A stretch of 39,106 nt of DNA from Burkholderia pseudomultivorans (GTDB taxonomy: Bacteria; Pseudomonadota; Gammaproteobacteria; Burkholderiales; Burkholderiaceae), in NCBI RefSeq assembly GCF_902499075.1, contig NZ_CABVPP010000062.1, positions 1-39,106 of the forward strand. Direction: 5' to 3'. Both the position numbers and the translations under genes were made by a program. Within the stretch, counting starts at the first letter, position 1, and each line of letters begins with the position of its first letter. This document shows, piece after piece, positions 6,101 to 13,553 of this stretch. The notes beneath the pieces were generated by a model. The model ran no database searches and was not told the origin of the DNA. It saw only the letters and a list, made by a program, of their open reading frames with translations.

Positions 6101-7348
6101 TCAAGATCGGGACACGGCATGCATGTCGCTCGTCGCATCGGGACTCAGTGCCGTATCGACGCTGCGCCTGACGATCACGGCCAGCATCGCGAGCAGCACG
6201 ACAGGCACCGCGTTGCTCAACCGGAGCGGCAGGAAAAAGGCGATCGGGGACAGCCACGCCGCGATCAGCGCTAGAAGATCGCCGACAAGCCAGCGATGAC
6301 GCTGGCCGTCGAGCCATAAATAGACGAACGGAAGTGCGAGCCAGACGAGGTCGTAGGTCAACAGATAGGGCGGACAGAGCAGGCTGGCTATCACCAGCGC
6401 GGATGCCTGCAGTGTCTGTCGCGCGGGCCGAAGCCATAACCACGCGGTCGCACCGATCGCGATCGCGGCGACCGTGAAATGAAGCGCATACGCATATCCG
6501 GGGGCGAAGCCGGCGTGACGTGCCGCGCCGAAAACGGTCGGCATCCCGGCCGGCCAGGTGCCGGCCCGATCGACGAGATACGCGCCGAAGCGGCCGGCGG
6601 ACCGGACGAACGCCGTGTAGGTGTCGAAGCCGAGCATCACGCCGGCAACTATGCAGAACAGGCTGGCGGTGACCGCCGCCGCAGCCAGCGCGTGCCAGCG
6701 CCGGCCGCAGATCAACGCAACGGGTATCGCCATCGCGAGTTGCGGCTTCATTGCCAGCAAGCCGAAGCAGATGCCGGCGACGACCGGCCGCCGATCGAGC
6801 GATACGAGCCCGAGACCGATCAGCGCGGCGGTGAGAAACGAATTCTGTCCGGCCATGCCGGCAATCCACACCGCGGGAAAAGCGAGGGCCGCGAACCAGA
6901 ACGCGACGGGCAGGCGCCGTTCGGCAATGCGTGCGCAAGTCGCGCCGAGCAACGCGAATCCGCCGAGCACGAACGCGACATACGCGTATACGAATGGCAG
7001 CAGCGACAACGGCCAGACCATCAGCAGAAACGTCGGCGGATAGACCCACTCGGTCGGATAGTCGTTGAAGGCCAAACCCTGCAGCTTCAGCACGATGGGG
7101 CCGAGCAAGGTCCAGTCGAACGCACTCGCCGGACCGCGATGGATCGACAGGAACGACGCGCTCCAGAACACGGCGAAGTCCCAGCCGAGTGCCGCGACGC
7201 TGCGCATATGCCGGACATACGCGCCGTCCACCCGCACCCACAAGAAGAACGATTCGACCAGCAACACGATGCACGCAGGGAAGATCACCCGGTTGCGTGT
7301 CAGCCAGCGGCCGGCTTCGCGATGGCGCAGCTTGAGCGACGTCCCCAT
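6101..7348 (-). CDS. GT87-like polytopic membrane glycosyltransferase
   Basis: A ~415-residue membrane protein with about ten hydrophobic helices and a GT87 (DUF2029) profile: an early loop with WDFAVFWSAS, then NDYPTEWVYPP, AGQNSF, MKPQLA and a late CPPYLLTYD stretch. GT87 enzymes are GT-C polyprenyl-phosphate-sugar-dependent transferases, typically mannosyltransferases acting on the periplasmic side. The frame is open upstream to 7474, but the ATG at 7348 has a GGAG eight bases ahead and directly precedes the conserved start, so I chose it. It stands alone, ending next to the DnaA-box array and divergent from tRNA-Val. Acceptor and sugar cannot be named. Confidence 0.82.
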   Translation of the reverse strand: MGTSLKLRHREAGRWLTRNRVIFPACIVLLVESFFLWVRVDGAYVRHMRSVAALGWDFAVFWSASFLSIHRGPASAFDWTLLGPIVLKLQGLAFNDYPTEWVYPPTFLLMVWPLSLLPFVYAYVAFVLGGFALLGATCARIAERRLPVAFWFAALAFPAVWIAGMAGQNSFLTAALIGLGLVSLDRRPVVAGICFGLLAMKPQLAMAIPVALICGRRWHALAAAAVTASLFCIVAGVMLGFDTYTAFVRSAGRFGAYLVDRAGTWPAGMPTVFGAARHAGFAPGYAYALHFTVAAIAIGATAWLWLRPARQTLQASALVIASLLCPPYLLTYDLVWLALPFVYLWLDGQRHRWLVGDLLALIAAWLSPIAFFLPLRLSNAVPVVLLAMLAVIVRRSVDTALSPDATSDMHAVSRS

Positions 7349-7519
7349 GAGCACATCTCCGGTCGGTTCGAGGGCTCGAATCGCCAGTATCGTTCCATAC
7401 GCGTCGAAAAGGCGAGCCACGTGATCGCATGTCGTTGCGCGACGTCGTCGATCGACGTGCGACACATTGCGCATCGCGCGCCATCCGTTCGCGCGCCTGA
7501 AGAATTTTCACGAAGGGGC

Positions 7520-7548
7520 TTGCGCTCCTCAAAAACCCTCTCTATAAT
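7520..7548 (+). promoter_or_regulatory. tRNA-Val promoter
   Basis: TTGCGC (7520-7525), 17 bases, perfect TATAAT (7543-7548). Predicted start is about 7555, a few bases before the tRNA. It shares its -35 hexamer with the promoter at 117-145. Confidence 0.8.
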
Positions 7549-7560
7549 TCGCGGCTTCTT

Positions 7561-7637
7561 AGGCTCGTAGCTCAGTTGGTTAGAGCACCACCTTGACATG
7601 GTGGGGGTCGTTGGTTCGAATCCAATCGAGCCTACCA
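7561..7637 (+). tRNA. tRNA-Val (anticodon GAC)
   Basis: A 77-nt tRNA with acceptor arms AGGCTCG (7561-7567) and CGAGCCT (7627-7633), discriminator A and an encoded CCA (7635-7637). The D-arm (GCTCAGTTGGTTAGAGC) and T-loop (GGTTCGAATCC) are standard. The anticodon arm is CCACC-TTGACAT-GGTGG, giving GAC, which reads GUC/GUU valine codons. No repeated 3' end marking an integrated element was seen downstream. Confidence 0.95.
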
Positions 7638-7701
7638 ACGAACAATTGAAGGGGTCGGCAGCACGCATTGCCTACAGGCAATCCGGCTCGCCAAATGATC
7701 G

Positions 7702-7738
7702 AACGCCACGCGGCAACTTCGCGTGGCGTTTTTCTTTT
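7702..7738 (+). terminator. Rho-independent terminator after tRNA-Val
   Basis: A perfect 10-bp stem (ACGCCACGCG at 7703-7712, CGCGTGGCGT at 7720-7729) with a 7-base loop, followed by a T-rich tail. The remaining bases up to 7855 hold no evident gene. Confidence 0.85.
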
Positions 7739-7855
7739 CTGCCGTACGCAACGCGTTTCACCGCGCATTTCCCGCATCGAAATCACGCATTCACGCACGC
7801 AGGCAAACGCGAACGGAAGGGCGCCGACGCCGCGCAGTCGCACGGCGCGCGACGC

Positions 7856-8725
7856 TCAATGCAGATGCTTCAGCTTGTCCGGATTGCGCACGACATAGAT
7901 CGCGACGATCTTTCCATCCTCGATCTCCAGCGCGGTCGTCTGCAGCTCGCCGTCGGCTTCCAGCGTGACGAAACCCGGCAACCCGTTGACGAACCCCGCA
8001 CGCACGAGCTTCGACGCGTGCGTCGCGAACAGTTCGGCCAGATGCGTGTGCACCTTCATCACGCGCTCGAAACCGAACACCGGCACATCCGCGGCCGAAC
8101 GCTTGCCGCCGCCGTCCGCATGCAGGCTCACGTCTTCGGCCAGCATCGCGCCGAGCGCGCGCATGTCGCCGCTGCGCGACGCCGCGAAGAACGCTTCGGC
8201 CAGCTCGATGCCGCGCTGTTTCTCGACCCGAAAACGCGGCCGCGCATCGCGCACGTGCGTGCGTGCCCGCGCAGCGAGCTGCCGGCATGCGGCCGGCTCG
8301 CGCTGGATCGTCGCAGCCACTTCGTCGAACTCGAGACCGAATACGTCATGCAGCAGGAACGCCGCGCGTTCGAGCGGCGACAGCCGTTCGAGCGCGAGCA
8401 TCAGCGGCAGCGTGACGTCTTCCGTTTCGTCCGCGTCGACAACGGGCTCCGGCAGCCACGGGCCGACATAGGTCTCGCGCCGATGCCGCGCGGACTTCAG
8501 CTGGTCGAGACACATCCGCATCACCATCCGGCGCAGGAACGCCTCGGGCACGCGGATTTCGTCGCGGTCGACGTCCATCCAGCGGATGAACGCCTCCTGC
8601 ACGATGTCCTCGGCATCGGCGACGGAACCGAGCATCCGGTACGCGACGCGGATCAGCATGCGACGCAGCGGATCGAAGCTCGCCGCCGCGTCGGCATGCG
8701 CGACGGTCGGGTCGAGGCTCCTCAT
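7856..8725 (-). CDS. ECF41-type sigma factor with SnoaL-like C-terminal domain
   Basis: A 289-residue sigma factor: region 2 (AYRMLGSVADAEDIVQEAFIRW), region 4 (LSPLERAAFLLHDVFGLEFDEVAATI) and a ~100-residue SnoaL/NTF2-like extension. Three short signatures that I recall as typical of ECF41 are present: WLPEP in the linker, DGGGK in the extension, and NPDKL at the end. In this group the fused C-terminal domain replaces a separate anti-sigma factor and tunes activity. Its ATG shares one base with the stop of the CMD-like gene (TGATG), so the CMD gene is translated first. Longer upstream ORF extension overlaps that gene and is rejected. Confidence 0.93.
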   Translation of the reverse strand: MRSLDPTVAHADAAASFDPLRRMLIRVAYRMLGSVADAEDIVQEAFIRWMDVDRDEIRVPEAFLRRMVMRMCLDQLKSARHRRETYVGPWLPEPVVDADETEDVTLPLMLALERLSPLERAAFLLHDVFGLEFDEVAATIQREPAACRQLAARARTHVRDARPRFRVEKQRGIELAEAFFAASRSGDMRALGAMLAEDVSLHADGGGKRSAADVPVFGFERVMKVHTHLAELFATHASKLVRAGFVNGLPGFVTLEADGELQTTALEIEDGKIVAIYVVRNPDKLKHLH

Positions 8726-9198
8726 CAGGCCACCATCTTCGCGGCGGCGGCCTTCGCCTCGGCCGGATCGACCCACAGCCCGAAACCGACCGCCAGACGA
8801 TTCCAGCCGTTGATCACGTTGATCATCAGCGTGAGCTTCACCTGTTCCTCCTGCATAAAGTGGTCGTTCAGCGCGGCATACGCCGCTTCGTGCGCGTGGC
8901 CCTCCGACAGTCGCGTGAGCGCGTCGGTCCAGCCGAGCGCCGCGCGTTCGCGGTCGGTGTAGCAGGGCGCTTCGCGCCACGCGGCGAGCAGGTTGATGCG
9001 CTGTTCGGTTTCGCCTTGCGCGCGTGCGTCGACGGTGTGCATGTTAAGGCAGTTCGCGCACGCGTTGATCTGCGACGCGCGGATCTTGACCAGCTCGATC
9101 AGCGTCGGCTCGAGGCTGCCGGCAACCGCGACGGACAGGCCCATCCAGCTCTTCATCAAGGCGGGGGCGACGGCAAACGGGTTGAGTTTCGCAGTCAT
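8725..9198 (-). CDS. Carboxymuconolactone decarboxylase/AhpD-like protein
   Basis: A 157-residue helical protein of the CMD/AhpD-like superfamily with the redox motif C47-x2-C50-x3-H54 (ACANCLNMH). Members with this motif act as alkylhydroperoxidase-type disulfide reductants rather than decarboxylases. The ATG at 9198 has a strong GGAGAAGG ribosome site; an open frame to 9489 has no support. CMD-like genes are one of the classic partners and targets of ECF41 sigma factors. Substrate unknown. Confidence 0.9.
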   Translation of the reverse strand: MTAKLNPFAVAPALMKSWMGLSVAVAGSLEPTLIELVKIRASQINACANCLNMHTVDARAQGETEQRINLLAAWREAPCYTDRERAALGWTDALTRLSEGHAHEAAYAALNDHFMQEEQVKLTLMINVINGWNRLAVGFGLWVDPAEAKAAAAKMVA

Positions 9199-9233
9199 GG
9201 TTCCTTCTCCTTTCGTGTGGGTTCCGATGACAT

Positions 9234-9261
9234 GACGAGACAGCGCTCCGCGAATGTGACA
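9234..9261 (-). promoter_or_regulatory. Candidate ECF41 promoter of the CMD-sigma operon
   Basis: On the minus strand TGTCACA (9255-9261) and CGTC (9234-9237) are 17 bases apart. The TGTCACA / CGTC boxes match the ECF41 promoter pattern as I recall it; the published spacer is about one base shorter. The leader would be about 30 bases. The remaining stretch to 9728 holds no credible gene; a weak plus-strand -10-like CATACT lies near 9557 and might serve egtB. Confidence 0.6.
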
Positions 9262-9728
9262 TCGCGGCAAAAAAATTTTCGAAAAGGCGAGGGCGGTCGG
9301 CGGCATCGCATGCGCCGGCTGCTCCACGGACGAGCCCGAACGTTGCATGATCGTCACACCCGCGCCGCGGGCACGATCGGCATCCGGAACGCGCGGCGCG
9401 CAGGTGGCGAACCGCCGCGCAGCCCCATCGGCACGCGCATCGCAGCGCATGTCGGCGACCCCGGCTGCACGCGATATCGGATACCGCACAAGCTTTCATT
9501 TTTCTTTCTGCGCAGTTTCATCCGCAATCGGATTCGCGACGTTCACATTTCTGGACCATACTGTTCTGCACGGGCGGATGAAGTGACGCCGCATTCGCGG
9601 CCCGGCGCGCGCGCCGGCTGCCCGACGACGCAGCAACGAAGGTCGCACGTCAGCCGCGCGCATCGAGCGCGAGGCTTTCCTTTTTCCGGCAACGCAACGC
9701 AGCGAATCGCGACGTGGACGGCAAACCG

Positions 9729-10973
9729 ATGAGCCTCCTTGCATCCCAGCTTCAGCGCCGTTACCAGGACGTGCGCGCCCATAGCGTCGCGTTGACCGCG
9801 ACGCTGTCCGCCGAAGACCAGGCCGTGCAGTCGATGCCCGACGCGAGTCCGTCGAAATGGCATCTCGCGCATACGACGTGGTTCTTCGAAACCGTCGTGC
9901 TGATGCGCCGCGTCCCCGGCTACACGCCGTTCGACGCCGCATTCCAGTTCCTCTTCAATTCCTATTACGAAGCGCTCGGCCCGCGCCATCCGCGGCCGCA
10001 GCGCGGGCTGCTCACGCGCCCGTCGCTCGACGACGTGCATGCGTATCGCCAGCACGTCGACGATGCGATGCTGCGCGCGCTCGCGCTCGACGATCCGGCC
10101 CTGCTCGATGCGATCGCGCCCGAGGTCGAGCTCGGCCTGCATCACGAACAGCAGCATCAGGAGCTGATCGTCACCGACATGCTGCACGCGTTCTCGTGCA
10201 ATCCGCTGCGTCCGGCGTTCCGGCCGCGCAACGGCGCGGACGGGCACGGCGAGACGGCGGGCGAAGCCGGCGAGGTGCGCTGGCTGCGCCAGCCGGGCGG
10301 GCTCGTCGAGATCGGCCACGACGGCGACGCGTTCTCGTTCGACAACGAACGGCCGCGTCATACGGCGCTCGTGCGGCCGTACGAGATCGCGGACCGCCTG
10401 GTGACGAATGCCGAATTCGCCGCGTTCATCGCCGACGGCGGCTACGCGCGCGCCGAATACTGGTTGTCCGACGGCTGGGCGACGGTGCAACGGGAAGGCT
10501 GGCAAGGGCCCGCATACTGGATCACCGACGACGACACGCTGGTCGCCGACGCGGCTTCATCCGCGCCGCAGCACGCATGGCGCGCGTTCGGCCTGCACGG
10601 CGTCGAACCGCTCGCGCCCGATGCGCCGGTCTGCCACGTGAGCTTCTACGAGGCGGCCGCGTATGCGGAATGGGCCGGCGCGCGGCTGCCGACCGAATTC
10701 GAATGGGAGGCCGCGTTCCAGGCAGACGGCATCCGCCAGATGCTGGGCCACGTGTGGCAGTGGACGCGTTCGTCATACGAGCCGTATCCGGGCTTTCGGC
10801 CGCTCGCGGGTGTCGCGGCCGAATACAACGGCAAGTTCATGGTCGGCCAGCAGGTCCTGCGCGGCAGCAGCATCGCGACGCCGCCCGGGCATGCGCGGCC
10901 GACGTACCGCAATTTCTTTCCGCCGGCCGCGCGCTGGCAATTCACGGGAGTGCGACTTGCGCGAGACGTCTGA
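9729..10973 (+). CDS. egtB: Ergothioneine biosynthesis sulfoxide synthase EgtB
   Basis: A 414-residue non-haem iron enzyme that joins a thiol substrate to trimethylhistidine and oxidises it to the sulfoxide. The N-terminal DinB-like four-helix domain carries the likely iron ligands H48 (WHLAHTTW) and H139/H143 (HHEQQHQE). The C-terminal half is a formylglycine-generating-enzyme-like (FGE-sulfatase) domain (PVCHVSFYEAAAYAEWAG, RLPTEFEWEAA, VWQWTRSSY, VLRGSS). A GTG at 9714 is also in frame, but the ATG at 9729 begins the conserved part. egtD overlaps its 3' end. No egtA, egtC or egtE is nearby. Confidence 0.92.
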   Translation: MSLLASQLQRRYQDVRAHSVALTATLSAEDQAVQSMPDASPSKWHLAHTTWFFETVVLMRRVPGYTPFDAAFQFLFNSYYEALGPRHPRPQRGLLTRPSLDDVHAYRQHVDDAMLRALALDDPALLDAIAPEVELGLHHEQQHQELIVTDMLHAFSCNPLRPAFRPRNGADGHGETAGEAGEVRWLRQPGGLVEIGHDGDAFSFDNERPRHTALVRPYEIADRLVTNAEFAAFIADGGYARAEYWLSDGWATVQREGWQGPAYWITDDDTLVADAASSAPQHAWRAFGLHGVEPLAPDAPVCHVSFYEAAAYAEWAGARLPTEFEWEAAFQADGIRQMLGHVWQWTRSSYEPYPGFRPLAGVAAEYNGKFMVGQQVLRGSSIATPPGHARPTYRNFFPPAARWQFTGVRLARDV

Positions 10974-11970
10974 CCTGACGGCCACGAGCGGTGGCCTGCA
11001 ACCCGCCCGCGATTCGCGGCCGAGCGCGTTCGAGCGCGACCTGATCGACGGACTGTCGCGCACGCCGCGCAGTATTCCGCCGAAATACTTCTACGATGCG
11101 GCCGGCTCCGAGCTGTTCGACCGCATCTGCGAACTGCCCGAGTACTACCCGACGCGCACCGAGCTCGGCATCCTGCGCGATCGCGCGGCGGACATCGTGC
11201 GGCGCGTCGGTCCGCACGCGGACATCGTCGAATTCGGCGCCGGGTCGCTCGAGAAGATCCGCGTGCTGCTCGATGCGTTTGCGGGCAACTACGCGAACGC
11301 GCCGGCGCGCTACGTGCCGGTCGACATCTCGGCCGACTACCTGCACGGCGCGGCCGCGCGCCTGCGCGCGGCCTATCCATGGCTCGACGTCGCGCCGCTC
11401 GCGGCCGACTATACAAAGGCCGAGCAGCTGGCCGAGCTGTCCGCGTCGCCGCGGCGGCGCATCGGCTTTTTCCCGGGCTCGACGATCGGCAATTTCTCGC
11501 CGGAAGAGGCCGACGCGTTCCTGCGCGACGCGGCGCGGCTGCTGCGCGGCGGCGGATTGCTGGTCGGCGCGGATCTCGTGAAGGACGTGCGCACGCTGCA
11601 CGACGCGTACAACGATGCGCAGGGCGTGACCGCGCAGTTCAACCTGAACCTGCTCGCGCGCGCGAATGCCGAGCTCGGCGCGGACTTCGACCTCGATGCG
11701 TTTTCGCATTGCGCGTTCTACGCTCCAGAGCGGCAGCGCATCGAGATGCACCTCGTCAGCGACGTCGCGCAGAGCGTGCGCGTCGGCGGTCACACGTTCC
11801 GTTTCGAGGCCGGCGAGCGCATCCATACGGAGAACTCGTACAAGTTCACGATCGACGGATTTCACGCGATCGCACGCCGCGCGGGGTTCGAGCCCGATAC
11901 GGTGTGGACCGACGCCGATCAACTGTTCAGCGTGCACTGGCTGCGCAGCGTCGACGATATCCGCGCGTAA
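10957..11970 (+). CDS. egtD: L-histidine N-alpha-methyltransferase EgtD
   Basis: A 337-residue SAM-dependent enzyme that trimethylates histidine to hercynine, the first step of ergothioneine synthesis. Typical features are PPKYFYDAAGSELFDRICELPEYYPTR-like start (about 41-67), the SAM loop VEFGAGS (91-97), PGSTIGNF and the C-terminal ENSYKFT. No ATG fits; the TTG at 10957 has GGGAG six bases upstream and overlaps the end of egtB by 17 bases, so it is the best start. It forms a two-gene operon with egtB. Confidence 0.92.
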   Translation: MRETSDLTATSGGLQPARDSRPSAFERDLIDGLSRTPRSIPPKYFYDAAGSELFDRICELPEYYPTRTELGILRDRAADIVRRVGPHADIVEFGAGSLEKIRVLLDAFAGNYANAPARYVPVDISADYLHGAAARLRAAYPWLDVAPLAADYTKAEQLAELSASPRRRIGFFPGSTIGNFSPEEADAFLRDAARLLRGGGLLVGADLVKDVRTLHDAYNDAQGVTAQFNLNLLARANAELGADFDLDAFSHCAFYAPERQRIEMHLVSDVAQSVRVGGHTFRFEAGERIHTENSYKFTIDGFHAIARRAGFEPDTVWTDADQLFSVHWLRSVDDIRA

Positions 11971-11980
11971 CCCCTTCCGC

Positions 11981-12015
11981 TGCGAACCGCCCGCGCACGA
12001 TGCGGGCGGTTCGCA
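11981..12015 (+). terminator. Hairpin after egtD
   Basis: A perfect 14-bp inverted repeat (11981-11994 and 12002-12015) with a 7-base loop begins ten bases after the egtD stop. There is no T-run, so it may be a transcript stabiliser or a Rho-assisted terminator. The rest of 11971-12266 shows no gene. Confidence 0.5.
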
Positions 12016-12266
12016 GCCGGCTCGCACCGGTGGCCGCCGTGCGCCTGCATCGCGCGGCTTCGTGCCGAAAAATCCCCTTTTTACCGATTCGATGCCGCGT
12101 TGCAACGGCGTTTAGAAGTACGCGTCTCCCTTGTCCGGCAAGGCTTTGCGGGCGACCGTAAACGTCCGTTACGGGACTCGCAGACCGGTTTCACCTGTGT
12201 CAGGACCCAGTGCCTAGACTCCGAACCGTATTCACATGACGCACGACACGTGCAGGGAGTCGCGAG

Positions 12267-12554
12267 ATGAGCAAGAAACTTCTTCTCGGTGCAGTTCTCG
12301 GTGTAGCGGCGCTGGCAGCTTCGGGCGTCGCATCGGCCCACGTCGACCTGTCGGTCGGCATCGGCGTGCCCGCCTATGCGGCGCCGGCACCCGTCTACGT
12401 GGCCCCGCCGCCGCCGGTTGCATACGCACCGGTCGGCTATCGCGACGACGGCTGGCGTGCACGCGAATGGCGCGAACACGAGTGGCGCCGTCATGAATGG
12501 CGCGAGCACGAGTGGCGCGATCGCGGCGGCTGGCACGGCGGCCGCTGGGATTAA
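12267..12554 (+). CDS. Small exported PXPV-type protein with EWRxH repeats
   Basis: A 95-residue protein with a Sec signal peptide (MSKKLLLGAVLG through ASGVASA, cleavage near residue 24). Next comes a Pro/Ala/Val stretch (APAPVYVAPPPP) like the PXPV families annotated as putative virulence factors in Burkholderia. Its C-terminal third is four 5-residue repeats EWREH/EWRRH/EWREH/EWRDR, encoded by a 15-bp tandem repeat. A GGAG ribosome site precedes the ATG. Probably periplasmic or surface-exposed; function unknown. First of three consecutive small exported proteins. Confidence 0.8.
   Translation: MSKKLLLGAVLGVAALAASGVASAHVDLSVGIGVPAYAAPAPVYVAPPPPVAYAPVGYRDDGWRAREWREHEWRRHEWREHEWRDRGGWHGGRWD
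12465..12524 (+). repeat. 15-bp tandem repeat in coding sequence
   Basis: Four in-frame copies of a 15-bp unit (12465, 12480, 12495, 12510) encode EWRxH pentapeptides. Because the unit is five codons, copy-number change would keep the frame. Confidence 0.8.
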
Positions 12555-12580
12555 GCGGACGACAAGAGGAGAGTGATCGC

Positions 12581-12835
12581 ATGAGGTCCATTCGATACAT
12601 CGGGCTGTACACGACTGCCGCCATCGTTGCGCTCGCAACGATCGGCAGCGCGCACGCGGCGGGCTGCATGAAGGGCGCGGTAGTCGGCGGTGTGGCCGGC
12701 CATTACGCGGGACACCACGCCGTCGTCGGTGCGGTCGGCGGCTGCATCGTCGGCCATCACATGGCGAAGAAGCATGCGGAAGAGCAGGCCGCGCAGCGCA
12801 AGGCCGCTGCGCAGGGCATGCAGCCCGCGCAGTAA
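12581..12835 (+). CDS. Small glycine-zipper exported protein
   Basis: An 84-residue protein with a signal peptide (through IGSAHA, ~residue 25) and then a glycine-zipper region with evenly spaced Gly (GAVVGGVAGHYAGHH, VVGAVGGCIVG), followed by a charged Lys/Glu/Gln tail. Glycine-zipper proteins associate with membranes or the cell envelope; this resembles the 17 kDa-antigen/SlyB-like type in miniature but lacks a lipobox. AGAGGAGAG lies upstream of the ATG. It begins 26 bases after the PXPV-type gene and is probably co-transcribed. Confidence 0.8.
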   Translation: MRSIRYIGLYTTAAIVALATIGSAHAAGCMKGAVVGGVAGHYAGHHAVVGAVGGCIVGHHMAKKHAEEQAAQRKAAAQGMQPAQ

Positions 12836-12843
12836 CGCGCGAT

Positions 12844-12870
12844 CGGGGCGGCGCTGCGGCGCCGACCCCG
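12844..12870 (+). terminator. GC-rich hairpin after the glycine-zipper gene
   Basis: CGGGG (12844-12848) pairs with CCCCG (12866-12870) around an inner GGCGC/GCGCC stem. The tail is only weakly T-rich, so termination is tentative. Confidence 0.45.
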
Positions 12871-13022
12871 TCGGTTTCCCCTTCGGTCGCGCACGACGCG
12901 CCGGGGATTAATCCGATGAATGCGGGGCGTGCGCATCGTTACGATCATTTACAAGGTCGTACGGCACGAATTTCGCGCGTTCTTAGAATGCAGTCACCCC
13001 AACGCGCTCCAGGGAGCACAAG

Positions 13023-13385
13023 ATGAAACATCAACGATACCTGTCCGTGCTGGCGGCCGCGCTGCTCGTGCTCGGCACGGTGTCCGCCCATGCCGCGGCC
13101 GGCGGCAATGGCGGTGGCAACGGCGGCGGTCATGGCGCGGGCGGCTCCGGCGGCAACGCGGGCGGCATGTCCGGCGGCCACATGAGCGGTTCCGCGCTCA
13201 GCAACTCGAACGGCTTCAACGCCGGCGACCGCGACAAGGGCCTGTCGCGCGCGGCCGACCGCTCCGATTCGATCGCCGATCGCGCCGGCGTGCAGCCGGG
13301 CCGCGGGCACTCGCACGGCCATACCGCGCATGCGTCGACGTCCACGCATCACGGGCGTCACCACGCGTTCGGCCGCACGCTTTAA
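13023..13385 (+). CDS. Gly/His-rich small exported protein
   Basis: A 120-residue protein: signal peptide (residues 1-25, ending VSAHAA), a low-complexity Gly/Asn tract (GGNGGGNGGGHGAGG and so on), a Ser/Asn segment, and a His-rich C-terminus (HSHGHTAHASTSTHHGRHHAFG). The histidines could bind metal, but this is speculation. CAGGGAGCACAAG precedes the ATG. A -10-like TAGAAT sits at 12984-12989 without a clear -35. Function unknown. Confidence 0.75.
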   Translation: MKHQRYLSVLAAALLVLGTVSAHAAAGGNGGGNGGGHGAGGSGGNAGGMSGGHMSGSALSNSNGFNAGDRDKGLSRAADRSDSIADRAGVQPGRGHSHGHTAHASTSTHHGRHHAFGRTL

Positions 13386-13401
13386 GCGCGGTCAGGCAAA
13401 G

Positions 13402-13436
13402 ACGAGGGAAGGGCGCTGCGGCGCCCTTTTTTCGTC
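13402..13436 (+). terminator. Rho-independent terminator
   Basis: GGGCGC (13411-13416), a four-base loop, GCGCCC (13421-13426), then six T. Faces the terminator of the res gene. Confidence 0.85.
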
Positions 13437-13523
13437 TTCTCGCGGATTCGCATGCGGCGCGCCACGAGCGGCATCGCACCGAGCCGCACCGATTTGCAGC
13501 ATGCCGCTTCCTGCCGGTCGATG

Positions 13524-13546
13524 AAAAAAGGCGGCTCGTCGCCGCC
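13524..13546 (-). terminator. Rho-independent terminator of the mod-res operon
   Basis: On the minus strand GGCGGC (from 13541-13546), a five-base loop, GCCGCC (13530-13535), then six T (13524-13529), starting about eight bases after the res stop codon. Confidence 0.8.
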
Positions 13547-13553
13547 TTTCGTT

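Noticed and set aside
7702-7729. Bidirectional terminator for the ECF41 sigma operon
   Set aside because: On the minus strand the stem is not followed by a T-run.
7637-7860. tRNA-Val as an integration site for a genomic island
   Set aside because: No integrase and no repeat of the tRNA 3' end in the window; the following DNA is ordinary.
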